Below, one piece after another: positions 22,743-34,898 of a DNA stretch of 64,000 nt. Position 1 is the stretch's first letter. Each line of letters opens with the position of its first letter. The position numbers and the translations under genes are program-made. The notes below the pieces were generated by a model. The model ran no database searches and had not been told where the DNA came from. It saw only the letters and a list, made by a program, of their open reading frames with translations. The stretch is from Sipunculus nudus (lineage: Eukaryota; Annelida; Sipuncula; Golfingiida; Sipunculidae): the NCBI GenBank assembly GCA_026874595.1, contig CM049310.1, forward strand, positions 8,868,001 through 8,932,000, written 5' to 3'.

Positions 22743-23846
22743 CTAATCTCTGAGCTTTTCTTTGAACAAATCCATAGGCAAAGTGGAAACATCAGATCCA
22801 GTATCTACCAAGCATTCGATTACTGTTCCTGCAAAGGAGACTGAAATGGTAGGTCTTGATCCAACAGTTTTATTAAGTAACTGAGCTAGTTGACTGCTAT
22901 CTGGTTTTGAAGTATCTGTTGTCGATCTGGCGGCCTGTGTTACCTTGGCTGCCTCTTCCAAGTCTTTTTTCTTCTTACGGCAGTTCACTTCCTTATGATA
23001 AGGTTTATGACAATAATTACATATGAATTTTGGTCTTGCTCCTAAGAATCTGTCACTAGGTGGGGCTGCAGCAGCGCTAGCTAGAGACGCAAAACCCTGT
23101 GTCATAACCTTCATAAGTTCTTCCTGCTGTTCGGCTAGTAGCTGCTGTTGTTCCTGTTGTTGCTCTAAAACTTTGGTCAAAGTGACTTGAGCCTGGACCA
23201 ATTCTGACAAACCAGCTGGGACTTGTTGTGCATGAGATTTACCACCGGGTGTGTTTTTGTAGATCTTTATCGCATAATCACGGAGATCTTTGAAAGTAAT
23301 ATCAGGTTGAGTCTCAATCTTGTTGCACAGATCCGTATACAAACGATGATCTTCTATCCCATCCACGAATCGGCTCCTGAGCGTTTTATCTTTGTTCGTA
23401 ATGCAGGTATGATCCACCTTAATCGCACGATCTGCCAATTCCAATAACGCATGAGAAAATTCTCTGAGCGTTTCTCCTTTCCGTCTCTTCCTGCCATGGA
23501 ATTCACTGACTAGTTGTGAAGACGATAGCCTTTCTCCAAATTCACATTCCAGTAGCTTGAAAATCTCCTCTGGATTTGCTCGTTCAGAATCGGTTAGGAG
23601 TCTGATCTCTTTCTTGGCATCACCTTCAAGATGTGTAATTATAAATTCACTAGCAACTTCTCCTGTCAAGCCCATATTGGTGATCCAGCTGCTAGCTTCT
23701 TGTAACCAGTCCTCGAGCTTATCCGGGTCCCCATCATATTTGGCAAGTTTTTTGGCAGAGTACAACAGTTTGGATGGTTGTGACTTACCAGCCATTAATT
23801 TCTGGAGAGACTCTATCTGACTCTTGAGCTCCTCTACTTCCCCCAT
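22743..23846 (-). CDS. gag: Gypsy 1 gag with zinc knuckle, and protease
   Basis: The frame is open from 24044, but I choose the Met at 23846 (MGEVEELK) because upstream residues look like translated leader. From that Met there is a Gag-like helical domain, a Gln/Glu-rich stretch (about residues 225-245), a CX2CX4HX4C zinc knuckle (about 276-289) and an aspartic protease motif DTGS (about 348-351). The protease is cut by a TAG shortly after, in the same frame as the downstream RT. The stop could be a read-through codon, but given the RT stops it is more likely a mutation. Confidence 0.85.
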   Translation of the reverse strand: MGEVEELKSQIESLQKLMAGKSQPSKLLYSAKKLAKYDGDPDKLEDWLQEASSWITNMGLTGEVASEFIITHLEGDAKKEIRLLTDSERANPEEIFKLLECEFGERLSSSQLVSEFHGRKRRKGETLREFSHALLELADRAIKVDHTCITNKDKTLRSRFVDGIEDHRLYTDLCNKIETQPDITFKDLRDYAIKIYKNTPGGKSHAQQVPAGLSELVQAQVTLTKVLEQQQEQQQLLAEQQEELMKVMTQGFASLASAAAAPPSDRFLGARPKFICNYCHKPYHKEVNCRKKKKDLEEAAKVTQAARSTTDTSKPDSSQLAQLLNKTVGSRPTISVSFAGTVIECLVDTGSDVSTLPMDLFKEKLRD

Positions 23847-24682
23847 GATGTAACGGGTTCTCAGTTCACAAGTATTGATAACAACTGGTGAAAGTTTAAA
23901 GACGCCCTGACTGTTATGGTGTACAATTACATCACTCAGTATTGTACATGTCCCACAATGTACAATGGGAAAACATAAAATAACATATAGGACTATGGGT
24001 ATCATATCAGTGTGTGTGGTGTGAGGAGTACAGTATCTGAACAATCTGTTTTCACACCGTGATGTGTATACTAACCAGTATAGTCATCAAGTATCAACGT
24101 ACATGTGAACATCAAAAGTATATGAAATATTCTCAAAGTGTCACTCTGATGCATATACATGTGTGTATCAAGTATCAAGCACGAAAAAGTCAAAGTGTCA
24201 CTGAATGATGTGTATACTGACCAGTATAGACATCAAGTAACAGTGAATACATATCAAGTGGTGTACATATCAAACATGAAATATTTACAAATTGGCATAA
24301 AGGTTAAGATGTTGTCAAGTATTCACATCACATCAGCAATCAGCTGGTATATATTTAAGTGTATGTGTTCAAATTGTTCACATTACATCAATAAGTAGCT
24401 GACAATAAATATTACTGCTCATAAAGTGTGTACCAGTGTTTTCAAGACAACTGTCAGCAAGGCATGACATTGTATAACAAAGCGACTTACCATGGGCTAC
24501 ATCAGTCTCAACACATCACGAGTCCATATGCACAAGTACAAGTGAATTCACAGTTCATCAAAGTTCAAGTGTCCTTGACTATAGGGTGAGATGACCTTCA
24601 GTCCTTGACAATCTGGCAAGAGAAGTTCACAATACAAAGCGATCACCTTGACCTTGTGATCCGACGAAATCGATGACCCAAT

Positions 24683-24836
24683 GATGACCTTGACCTATCT
24701 TGGAGATGACCTTGACCTATCTTGGAGATGACCTGGACCTATCTCGGAGATGACCTTGACCTATCCCGGAGATGACCTTGACCTATCCTGGAGATGACCT
24801 TGACCTATCCCGGAGATGACCTTGACCTATCCCACC
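24683..24836 (-). repeat. 22-bp minisatellite in the gypsy 1 leader, seven units
   Basis: Seven units of the gatgaccttgacctatcccgga type run from 24683 to 24836. The last unit merges into the primer-binding site. On the minus strand nearly every unit contains TCAAGGTCA, the extended half-site form known for NR5A/ERR nuclear receptors. The function is inference. Confidence 0.9.
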
Positions 24837-24846
24837 GCTGCCACCA
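24829..24846 (-). other. Primer-binding site of gypsy 1, tRNA-Leu type
   Basis: The plus strand reads atcccaccgctgccacca, equal to the 3' end of a eukaryotic tRNA-Leu (AAG/TAG type, from memory) plus CCA. The minus strand is therefore complementary to that tRNA. It lies two bases inside the LTR edge. Confidence 0.8.
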
Positions 24847-24848
24847 TC

Positions 24849-27084
24849 TGTGGTCGCGTAGACCAAGAATGTCACTCGCACAGTCACCCAAATCACGAGA
24901 CAATGTGAATGTATACGGTTTATTCCTTCTGTCCAGAAGGTAGAAACTTCCTGGAATATATAAATGTAACAAAGTATATTAATATACTGTTGAATATTGT
25001 ATCACATAGTATATTCAACATATCATATATATAGTATTCAACGTATCCTATATAGTATTAAAGTAACAACAAAATATGTTTGGTTCACGCTGTCAACAAA
25101 GTACGTTTGTGACCATCAGTAAAAGTTCACGAAATTTAATGTTAAAGGTCACAAGGTTTGTTTGACAATAATAGATCAGTGAGTTTAGTTAATCAAATTC
25201 CTTTATGGCATGTGTGCATCACATTTGCCATTCAAAATTAATATGTTATAAGAGACCACCAAATAATTAGATACCATCTGATATGGGTATTCATTATTAC
25301 ATTATATGCAGGCTATTATGAGTATAAGAGTATACATATACTCAAGAGCAAGTATCATTAGTATGCCATTATTTACAAAGTGTTTACGGGCACAGTATCA
25401 TTGGTGTTCACTTACAAAAGTGTGTTTACCCATAAGTGATTCTGACACAAACTGAGTCATATTAAAGGTGTGATTCTAAAGGTGGACAACTACAGAATTC
25501 TGACGATTTCATTGTAACGTGTGTTCTACTATTACAAAAGATAATCTGCAAGTTATTAAAAGAAAAGAATTCCATTGAAGCTCCTGTTGTTAATCAGAGC
25601 GTGTAATCACAGCGTGTAATATTAACAATGTTTACTATCTCTATATGACTTACTTGTAAACACATTTTTATGTACCTGTTTCATGTATCATTTTTATGTA
25701 TCTATCATCACAGAAACCAATCATAACTGATACAATGTTCAGTCAACCCACTTTATGCTCTATACCCAAAGAAATGCTATTTTACTTGTTATAATAAACA
25801 ATCATACACCAATGTTTTCTTGTGTGTTTTCACCAATCAGGGAGTAATTATTTCATTCTCCTCCCTTACATAACATTTGAGAAATTAAACATAACACTCA
25901 CATCCCAAAAGAGGATGGCATCCAGCCTGGGTGGCTGGGTAGAGATGACAGGGTACAGACAAGGGGTCTGGCACATGTAGGTTTTCCTGTGGAATAGCAG
26001 TTGTCATGATATATTATGTGAAGACACCAATAATAACTTTATACAAGCATTACACACTAGCGCCATCTGTCTTCCAGAGACATAACTAATACTACAAGTA
26101 TTCAGAAATTACACTAGCGCCATCTGTCTTGTACAGACAAAACAAGTGATTCTACATACTTTTCAAGTAGATTCATGGCATAGTGTTTCATAATAATACA
26201 ATAGTAGTCCAGTCATAAATACAAATCTGACTAATAACATATTTAGCTGATTTACATGTATATGTTACTATAAAACCTGTATTCAGACATAACATCTCTG
26301 ATATAACCATCAATGTGAAAACTCCAATTATTTACTTCCTGACAATATGTTGGGATTTCCAATACATACAGACATGTAGGAGAATAACACACTAATATAT
26401 AATGGTATATTCAGGAAAACAATATAATTGAACGTGGTATAATAAACAAGTCGTGCAACAATCCTTTCACTATTGTCATCCTGTATACAAGTGCCATGGT
26501 GCTTTCACCGAAATCATGTCATTATGAGCAATAACACATGAAACTATATTTATAGTCTACGGTGGCATCGAGCATCAGGGAAAACAAAATTATTCTCACG
26601 TACAATTACATATCTTTACACAGTTACAATAAAAAGTATTCTGACTCAAGAGAAACAACATGTCCGCTCCTTTCTCCAATCACATGGTTTAATGGACTAT
26701 CAGTTATCGGTAAATAATATAAAATGTAACCAGGTAATCTGCCTGATTTTAGGGTAAGAAGGGACAATATGAATGATTAATAATGTTTAATCATCCTACC
26801 TGAGTATCTTGGAACATGAGACAGAAAGATGCTTCTTGATCTGATTCCTGAAGAAATACTGGACTGTCTTTCACATACAGTTTGGCGGAAAAGGAAGTTG
26901 ACCTTTTACCGTAATGAACCCTTACAGATAAACCATAATTGTTTAAAAAATAACTTTAAATTCACCACCAGGTGGCAGCACATCACCTTTCTTGACATGA
27001 TCATTATAGATACTATAAAGGCTACCAGATGTCAGCACAGTACAGTTTACGCTATATGTACACGACCTAATAAACACTATCACA
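24849..27084 (-). repeat. 5' LTR of gypsy element 1 (2236 bp)
   Basis: On the minus strand it starts TGTGATAG and ends CGACCACA, so it has TGTG/CACA termini. The inner edge lies two bases from the PBS. The outer 55 bases match the 3' LTR at 1-55. AATAAA occurs on the minus strand near 24921, close to the 3' edge, as expected for the R region. A CCACCAGGTGGCAG (CTCF-like) motif lies near 26968. Confidence 0.8.
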
Positions 27085-27230
27085 TTGTGTAAACAGATTT
27101 ACCAACAGGCCAAGATGGGGTTGACCAGCCAGGCTCCCTCCAGATGGCGCTGCGGTATTATGAGGGAAAGGTCAACTTCTGGTACACGCGACCCTCAAGT
27201 GTTTACATAGTGTATTGTGCAAACTCATCA

Positions 27231-29051
27231 ATGCCTCGGTATTGTTGCGTCCCCGATTGCCAAGGTATGGGAGGGCATAAATTTCCCAGTGATAAAGACC
27301 TGCGACTCAAGTGGCGTGTAGCAGTTAAACGCATTTGCCCGAAAACGAAAAGGTTATGGAAGCCTAGTGACAGCGCCGTGGTGTGCTCTGCGCACTTTCT
27401 GCCTGAAGACTACAACAAGACTTTACTGGGTGTGTAATCTTTTATTTGAATAGTTTGACTAGATTCTGATTTCCTTTTTTTTTCAAGTGTAATTATTCGA
27501 TGCCTAGAATTTGGAGGCGAGTGGCCCTATATACATGACATGTTCCGCGTTTCATCTAGGAGGCTGTGTCCCAAAACAAATGACGGGCAAGCTTTTTGTA
27601 TCATGAGCCTCTTATTTGATGAGCCGTGAAAGTTTACTGCTATCTTATTTAATTGGTTTACCACGCATTTAAACGTTAATAAGAATGTACTTAAAAAATA
27701 AAACTTATTGTCAGCCAACTCCATATTTTTTATATTAATTTTTAACAATTTTTTGTTCAGGATAAAACTGAATTTTTTAAAATAAATATGACAGATGTTG
27801 AAATATAAATCACATGTACCAGCTTTTGACCACTGTACATAATTTATTAATTATTTTATTTTACAAGAAAACCACTGTTTTGCAGTGGAGAGGCCTCGCT
27901 TGAACCCTGGTGTGGTGCCATCAATATTTGCAATGAGACCAAGTTCATCTGAGACTCCTGTCACCAAATCGAGACAAGAAAGTGCTGTCAAAAGAAGAAA
28001 GCTGATCTGTGATGCAACTGCAACAGTGTCTACACCAGTACCATCAGCCGCACTTGAAATTGAGATTGATAGTAGTACACAGAATGATGTATTGCAAGAA
28101 ACTGCCACTGTCAGTGCTGAGACAGGTACACAGTGTGAACTGCTTACAGATAATCCTGGCTTCTCAATAACTCAGTTCAGTCATGACCCAGTTTCAATTA
28201 ATTACTACACTGGTTTTGATGATTTTGACCACTTTAATCTGTTTTACAATATTCTTGGTCCAGCTAAATATGACCTAAATTACAAGTGTAGGAGTTTGTC
28301 AGAAAAGGACCAGTTATTTATGACATTGATGAAATTAAGGCAGGCTAAAGAAGATAAAGAACTTAGTATATTGTTTAGAGTGAGCAAATCAACAGTGGCC
28401 AAGATAATAAACACCTGGATAAATTTCATGTACTACCAACTAAAGGAAATAAATATTTGGGCAAGTAGTGAGGTTGTTCAAAAGTTCATGCCAGACAGTT
28501 TTGCGGAAAAATTTCCAAAAACAAGGGTGATTCTAGATGCCACTGAAATACCAATCCAGAAACCAAGTGATGTCAACCAGCAGTCTGCAACATTTTCATC
28601 ATATAAAAACAAAAATACACTGAAAGCTGTGATTGGATGCAGTCCACGTGGCCTTGTTACCTTTGTTTCTGATGCCTATGGGGGGAGCACAAGTGATTGG
28701 CAAATAGTTGAACGATCAACTCTCTGTAATGATTCCATGTTTGAAAGGGGCGAAAGTATCATGGCAGACCGTGGTATTATGGTCCAAGACTTATTTGCCA
28801 ATAAAGACATTCATGTAAATACTCCCACAATGCTAAAAGGCAAATCCCAATTAGAACCTGAATTAGTAGTGAGAGATCGACGTATTGCTTCTAAAAGAAT
28901 ACACATCGAAAGGGTTATAGGATTAGGTAAAACTTACAAAATCTTGAAAAAAGACATGCCACAAAGTTATGTTCCTTTGGGCAGCAAAATAATGTATGTG
29001 TGTTATATGTTAACAAACTTTAGAAGAGCTATTGTAGGAAAAACAGCTTGA
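27231..29051 (+). CDS. THAP-domain DDE transposase, two exons
   Basis: Exon 1 is 27231-27429 and exon 2 is 27886-29051, with a GT-AG intron (27430-27885) in phase 1. The product is 454 residues. Residues 1-66 form a THAP zinc finger (C2CH): MPRYCCVPDC, a central basic stretch with Trp, then VVCSAHF. Exon 2 begins with a Ser/Thr-rich linker, then a helix-turn-helix (around DQLFMTLMKLRQAKEDKEL), then a DDE_Tnp_4-like core with DATEI (first Asp), ADRG (second Asp) and RIHIERVIG (Glu). The start ATG is the one immediately before the THAP motif. It should bind the element ends and catalyse cut-and-paste transposition. AATAAA lies at 29322. Confidence 0.88.
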
Positions 29052-29561
29052 CACTTTTACTTCATTTACTAGATGTGTTATAAGCAAGAAACAGAAAGTT
29101 GTGAAAATGCAACAGTCATGGGAAATATATATTCCAGTTCAAACAGTTGTATTTCAGATCACCAAGTGAACATAGTGTTGGAGTCAAACATTATGGAATA
29201 TTTATTCTACATATATAAAAATATTTGTAATTCACTGCCGAATTTATTTGTGCATGTTTGACCTTCAGTGAATTAAAGAATTGTCAGTGTACACTGTTTT
29301 GGACTGGTGCCTGAAAACTTGAATAAAATTATATTACATTCTATTGTACATATTTTGTGTGGAGTCCTGGTATCATAACACAGACACTTGTATAATTTAA
29401 GGAATGTTCAGCACAATCAAAAGGTAATCCAGTGTCCCTTGCCTGAATCATAAATTAAGGTATAGTCCTGTTGACTGATGTCCCCTAGCTTGCTAAATCA
29501 CATTGTTGACCAGAGAGAAAGGCTTATAGTTGTTTGGCGATATAGCGCCTAAAATGTTTCT

Positions 29562-30951
29562 CTAAAATCTCTTCAAGCTGGGGATGAGTTTCAGCTCGCA
29601 ATAATCCGGATCATATTTGATTTCAAGATGCAACATATCCTGGAATGTGTATACCACAAAGTGGCAGATCTTTCTGTTTGTCATGTGCAACTGGCCCTGC
29701 ACTTGTGCAAAGTAATTATGAGATTCTTTTAGGACAACCTCCTTATCAAATTTGTCAAGAAATTGGAAATTTGGCCCAGGGCTGATTAGGTCATGTCTCC
29801 CTTTATATGGACATTTCACCTCGAGGATGGCATCATCACCAATCAGCCCATCCGGAGATGCAGCAAGGGAAGGATATTCATGGCTGATATGCAAACCACT
29901 TCGTGTGATCTTGCATTTAAAAGTTTCCTCGAACTTCTCAATGGCGGTTTGTTCATATTGTTTACCATGCACAATTGCTTTTGTGCACAATTTGGGGGGC
30001 CTCAGTATAGACTGGCACAACTTATCCATGTTCCTTGCTGTCGCATGGATGATGTCCCGGAACCGAGATGCAGTTAGGCGCCACTCCCGTTCCTTGAACC
30101 ACAGTGCACTTGATGCTTGGTTCCTTGTGGCCATTTCAATATTTTTGATGTCTTCTGGAGTTACCTGAAACAAAAAAAAGGGATGTAAATGGTCATATAT
30201 AAATATAATTTGTGGTCATAATAATATAATTTGTTGGACCTTTTTTAAATACTGTACAAAGAGCTAGTAAAAGATGTTAGATAATTATAACCCACTATTG
30301 TTACATATGACTGTGGAAATATTTGATACAGAACATCTACAACTGATATTTATTGACTGGTGTGAATATGTAAAAAATGTAACATTAAATTTTCTGTGCA
30401 ATGAGCACATCAGAATTGTTAGTAATCAGAAACAACCACGGTTGGATTTATAATATTGGTTGATTTTTTTTAGCAATATTTCATAAAATAATGATTATTT
30501 ATAGATTGCTAGAACTTTATAAAAATGTACAGTGAAATACTATTCTGTTAGGGATTGGTTGGAACATCAAATGTAACATGGTTTTGTTAATTGTTATGGG
30601 TTTATGGAATGTATGTTTTAAAGATACCTTATTGACTTGATCCACCCAATACTCAGTCCATGGCAGTTCCAAGTAATCATGGTCATTCACAGCTGTTTGC
30701 AGGTAAGCAGGCTCGAATAAGTACCGTATGACCAGATCTTTATTTGTGGCTGAACAATAATTGATCACCTGTGCTCTAACCATATCTTCATACCCAGCCA
30801 TCTTGCGGTATTTTGCTGGTTGTGGATCGTCATCCTCACTGGACCTCTTACCAAGCTGGTGTGCTTTAAGGGGTGATCCTACATAGCGGTTCTTCGGCTT
30901 GTGGAATGTCTGCAACTTATCCGAGAACCAAGCGAGAATGTTATCACTCAT
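29562..30951 (-). CDS. YqaJ-like nuclease of the DNA transposon, two exons
   Basis: Exon 1 is 30628-30951 (108 codons) and exon 2 is 29562-30164, joined in phase 0 across a GT-AG intron (30165-30627). The product is 308 residues. The N-terminal 108 residues are a basic, partly disordered region with no recognised domain. Exon 2 carries a lambda-exonuclease/YqaJ-type PD-(D/E)XK core: a conserved WFKEREWRLTASRF lead, HGKQYEQTAIEKFEE, SPDGLIGDD (Asp), ILEVKCP (E-x-K) and VQGQLHMT. The start lies ten bases inside the right terminal repeat, so the promoter probably overlaps the transposon end. Its role in transposition (perhaps processing of ends or donor DNA) is inference. Confidence 0.85.
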
Positions 30952-31000
30952 AATACGCAAGCGCCATCTACTGGTGATAGTACCGGCTGGTCAACCCCAT

Positions 31001-31820
31001 TGTGTCTGTATCTTTAAATAGGTTAAGAAACTGCCAACTGTTTCATATTTGGCAACAGATCAAGAGTTCATTCAGTGCAGCCAGATATAGGTCAAGAGTT
31101 CAATCTGTGCAGCCAAGCACAAGGCATGTGATCACCTCATTGGTGACATGTGAACACCTCATGGGCACCATGTGATCACTTCATGGGTATCATGCCCCTC
31201 AGGGCAGGGCCCCTGTATGAGCTTATGCAATGGTGTGGCTACTATTTCAGATTTGGCAACAGGCTAGAGGTCAGTCTGGATCTTATTTATGGCTTTGTTA
31301 GACTGCCAACTGTATCACTCAGTGCAGCCAGGTATGGGTCAGGAATTCACTCAGTGCAGTAGTTGCATTCTAATTATGGCGTTGGCAGACTGCATCAGCA
31401 TCAGATTTGGCACCAAAGTTCAGCCTGGATCTATTTAAAGCTTTGGCAGAGTGCCAACTGTGTCAGATTATGCAACAGGTCAAGAGTTCACTCAGTGCAG
31501 CCAGGTACAGGTCAAAAGTTCACTCAGTCTAGCCAGGTGCAGGTCACAAGTTCATTCAGTGCAGTAGCCTGAGCCAGCAAATTTGTAACATGTCACTCGG
31601 GGCAACTGCCTTTCTCACCTGAGCCTGGTCAGCCCCATGCATCAGACTCAAGGTAAGTTTGATGTATTGGCCTGATATTTTGACCTGTCTATGTGTCTTT
31701 GATGGCTTTCTCGTTCACAAGACAGGTGTTGCCACCTACAATGACTTTTGCATTGTGTATGTGCCTGCTTATTTCTACAGAGGAATTTGATATATCAGCC
31801 TGAAATTGGGCATATATATA
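31001..31820. repeat. Short degenerate repeats around 'gttcactcagtgcagccaggt'
   Basis: Variants of 'caagagttcactcagtgcagccaggtacaggtca' recur at least six times between about 31065 and 31570. A segment 'acaagacaggtgttgccacctacaatgac' near 31720 has a diverged partner at 34121, beyond the probable solo LTR. No gene is seen. Confidence 0.6.
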
Positions 31821-34091
31821 TGTGACCGAGGAAGAACGAATATAGTGTGGCTTATGGCTTTATTCCACAAAGAGAAACCAAGGACAAAACCCTGAAACAA
31901 ACAAAAGAGCTGTTTCAGACATGATGCAATACATCTCACATATTCATACTTAATTACAAAAATCCTTATCTTCAACATGACTCATAATAAACATTATTAA
32001 GACACATTTACATATTCCAGACATATAGTTACGGTATACATAGGACTCAGCAAAAATAATCTCCCCCTGGTCTATCTACACATAGTAACATCCCTAACAT
32101 TAGAAACACTGACACAGTAATAAACATAGCAACTTCCATCAGCTGGCAACATACTAGAATGATTTCTATTACAGTGCAATAATCATTCAATAAAATATGA
32201 TCTTACTCAAGGCTTATGGAGTAAGGCACCTTACAATATGTGTCATAGGTAAATAAGCTCACATTATACTATAATGGGATGAAACATGACCTAGAAACAG
32301 ATTGATAATCACTTCAACGATAGACAAACATGACAGGGGCATAAAATGTACAATGACTCTAAGTTGAAGTCTTTTCCTCAACAACCATTAAGAAAACCAA
32401 GGACACACTAGCATTTCTATAATAAGGTAACAAAACTATACAATGATTTCAAGTGTACTATACTGCAATATAAGTGTCATCTAAGGTCATAAGGATAATG
32501 ATATTTCTTTATGTATTATATGAGTGCTGCCGCCTGGTGGTATGTTTGGTACTATCATTGTTTAACACATCTTTATGGTAACAGTTAATATAAAGTGTAA
32601 AATGCCAGTTGCTGTTGTCAACTCTAAATAGAAGTACAATAAGTAATATAGTCATGCTAGCTAGAAATACAGCATTGTTCACAGAACTAGCCTAACAATA
32701 GCCTCTGGAATATCAACACATCCTGAGGTAACTATGAACAGGTCAAAGGAAGAAAACAAGCTGTAGACCAGGTATTCTGATGAAAGACAAATCTAGACAT
32801 ACAGCTCCCTAATCCAAAATAAATGAGCTGGATTCAGGCACACAGTACCAGCAAATGTACCAATATGTCTTAATGCACATTCAGTTTACTTAAAATAAGT
32901 GCAACATGTTAACTGTAACCCATCTGTAATAATGTATTCCTTTTATACTTCAGTGCAAGGGCCACAAATAAATAAAACTGGGATTTCAGCGACTCATCTA
33001 TAACAATGTCCCTAACTGTGCATCTAAGCAATAATTACAAATACCTTGAGACAATAAACTCTTATTTGGCTCCTCCAACCCTCTACATATCAGTTTATCC
33101 ATACAACATTTACTACTACAGTACTTGTGAATATTCATGTCAACACAAGAGAAGTATCTACTATACAACACATACCCTGGGTAGGTGGCGCCCTCTGCCT
33201 GCTCTCATCCAACTGATGCAGGTCACACAAATCCCTATTAACAAAGACAATGGGTGTAAGTCATGCAGAACAATAATCATCAGCTGACAAATATCATTAG
33301 TCAGCTCAGGCCTAGTTCCCATCTATACAGGTTCACACAGCCAAATGGTTTCTATCCTAAGTTATACAACATTTTTGAATACAATAATGAGTAGTTGGTT
33401 ATAGTTTGTGATGACAATAAACATCATATGAATTACCCAAAATGAAGTTTAGGTATCCTGAATAGAAACCTAGAAACTTAAGTGTACATGCCAGTACAGG
33501 CTATGACACATGTACATGCTGGAGAAACATGGGACACAGCTCAATAGCATTACATAGGAAAGCTTGGCAATTATCACAATTTATAACAAAATAATGGAAT
33601 CTGTTCCCTTCGTCCTAGCAAGTCAACATCCCAGCAAAATAACTATATAATGCTCAAATACCCCCGGAAAGTGACAAATATGCCTCAGGAAACTGACCAT
33701 TACATACACTTCCTGCGCAAAACATAATTAAACACATGGTCGACAATGATTTTACATGAACAATTTACCTGAGTTCATCAGTTAATATTTCATGACAAAA
33801 CCCACTCATCTGCATAAAATAAATGGTTCAATGCTTACCCGAACAAAAGTTTTCACAGACTAAAGCCTCTCCGGCTGCCGATGACTCTTCGTTCATGCAA
33901 TATTACAGGCTAACATAAACAATTACGGCCATTCATGTTCAAACTGTCCGTCTTGCCGCTCTTGCTTACTACAACATCCGGTCTCGGTTACATTTCCTTT
34001 CTAAGAAGCACTTTAATATGCAACACAATTAGTAGGGGGCAGCACCGGTCAGACTAACAAGAGAAATGACGTGTGACTACCAAATGTCACA
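31821..34091 (-). repeat. Probable solo LTR (about 2.27 kb)
   Basis: The segment begins TGTGAC and ends GTCACA, is flanked by TATA on both sides (31817-31820 and 34092-34095), and has no coding sequence. On the minus strand AATAAA lies near 31860, about 40 bases from the end. This is the same layout as the 2236-bp LTR of gypsy 1, though the sequences differ. The flanks are AT-rich, so the target duplication is weak evidence. Confidence 0.45.
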
Positions 34092-34305
34092 TATATACAT
34101 GTCGAATAGCTTTGTCGTATACAAGACTGGTGGTGCCACCTACAATCATTTTTGTGTTGTGTGCACCCATGCCAGAATTTCAGCTGTGATGTTTGTGTAA
34201 TTGTTTCTTATTTAAAAATGTTTAGTACTTGCATTGTTCATATACATGAGAAGTAATGGTCCAGCATGGAAGCATTATACCTGTTGTATTTCCCGATGCA
34301 CAGGT

Positions 34306-34898
34306 TCACATTAGACCTGTAGGCCTTGTTATATATGATAACATATCAGATAAAGAAATGCAACTACATAATGCCTTATCTCCATCTGCAAATTGCTGTA
34401 TTGCCTCCTGATACCCTCTATAATGACCAGAAGGGTCAGGAAAAGTGTCCCTGATCCACCAAACACAACAGCTGGGGATCACCCGCCTGTCCCCCTGGCC
34501 CAGCTTACCATGTTTCAAGAGAACATACTGGCAGTATGCTGTACGCCGGTATGACAGGTTATGGTCTTCCACAGTCTCGTGCTCTGCCAAGAGTTCATTT
34601 TGGTGCTTCCTTGCTAGCTCTAGCACTTGCCGATGAAGAACAACTTCATCCATCACTTCAAGACGACTAAGGCAGTTCTCTGGTCTCTTTCTAAAACATC
34701 TCCTTTCCACTTCTGTAGGCATGGGTCGACGTAATGAACAGGTACACCATTCAGGCTGATTAGCTGGACCGGGATCAGGTGGCTGGGAATCCCCCTTCTC
34801 TGCCTTTTCCAGCACATGGAAAATGACTTAGGGCTGCATCTCAGCCAGTTCTTCTCCCATATTTTCTAGTCCTTCTCTTGTGAGCTTCTTCACATGTT
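34306..34898 (-). pseudogene. P2X7-type cytoplasmic ballast domain gene fragment
   Basis: From a likely splice acceptor at 34899 the frame reads KHVKKLTREGLENMGEELAE, meets one TAA (34828-34830), then continues in the same frame to a stop at 34306. The downstream part carries the features of the P2X7 C-terminal ballast domain: PEWCTC, RPMPTEVERRCF, YRRTAYCQYVLLKHGKLG, RRVIPSCCVWWIRDTFPD and a C-terminal GHYRGYQ. That domain binds zinc and guanine nucleotides in vertebrate P2X7 and occurs alone in many invertebrate proteins. No channel domain is seen here. The in-frame stop suggests a pseudogene, unless the two parts belong to different splice forms. Confidence 0.7.

Larger units (their letters stand above)
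1..27084 (-). mobile_element. Ty3/gypsy LTR retrotransposon 1, interrupted by an 18.66-kb insertion
   Basis: On the minus strand the order is 5' LTR (24849-27084), primer-binding site (24829-24846), leader minisatellite, gag-protease (22743-23846), start of reverse transcriptase (to 21645), then the insertion. The rest of RT, RNase H and integrase follow (274-2982), then the polypurine tract and 3' LTR. The order protease, RT, RNase H, integrase is that of Ty3/gypsy (Metaviridae). The copy is dead: a TAG interrupts the protease/RT frame at 22743, two adjacent stops lie in RT near 2957-2962, and the insertion splits RT. Its outer left boundary and target duplication lie outside the window. Confidence 0.9.
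27117..30998. mobile_element. THAP/YqaJ DNA transposon, apparently complete (3882 bp)
   Basis: The left end ggggttgaccagcc and right end ggctggtcaacccc are inverted repeats of 14 bp. A second inverted block (agatggcgc) lies just inside each end (about 27142-27150 and 30961-30969). AT flanks both sides (27115-27116 and 30999-31000) as a 2-bp target duplication. Two convergent genes fill it: a spliced THAP-DDE transposase (plus) and a spliced YqaJ-type nuclease (minus). From memory this pairing and a 2-bp duplication match Repbase's ISL2EU group; a PIF/Harbinger relative is the alternative. No stop or frameshift is seen. Confidence 0.85.

Noticed and set aside
22743-22745. Programmed TAG read-through between gag-protease and RT
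   Set aside because: The stop falls within the protease region rather than at a gag/pol border, and other stops in RT show this copy is decayed.
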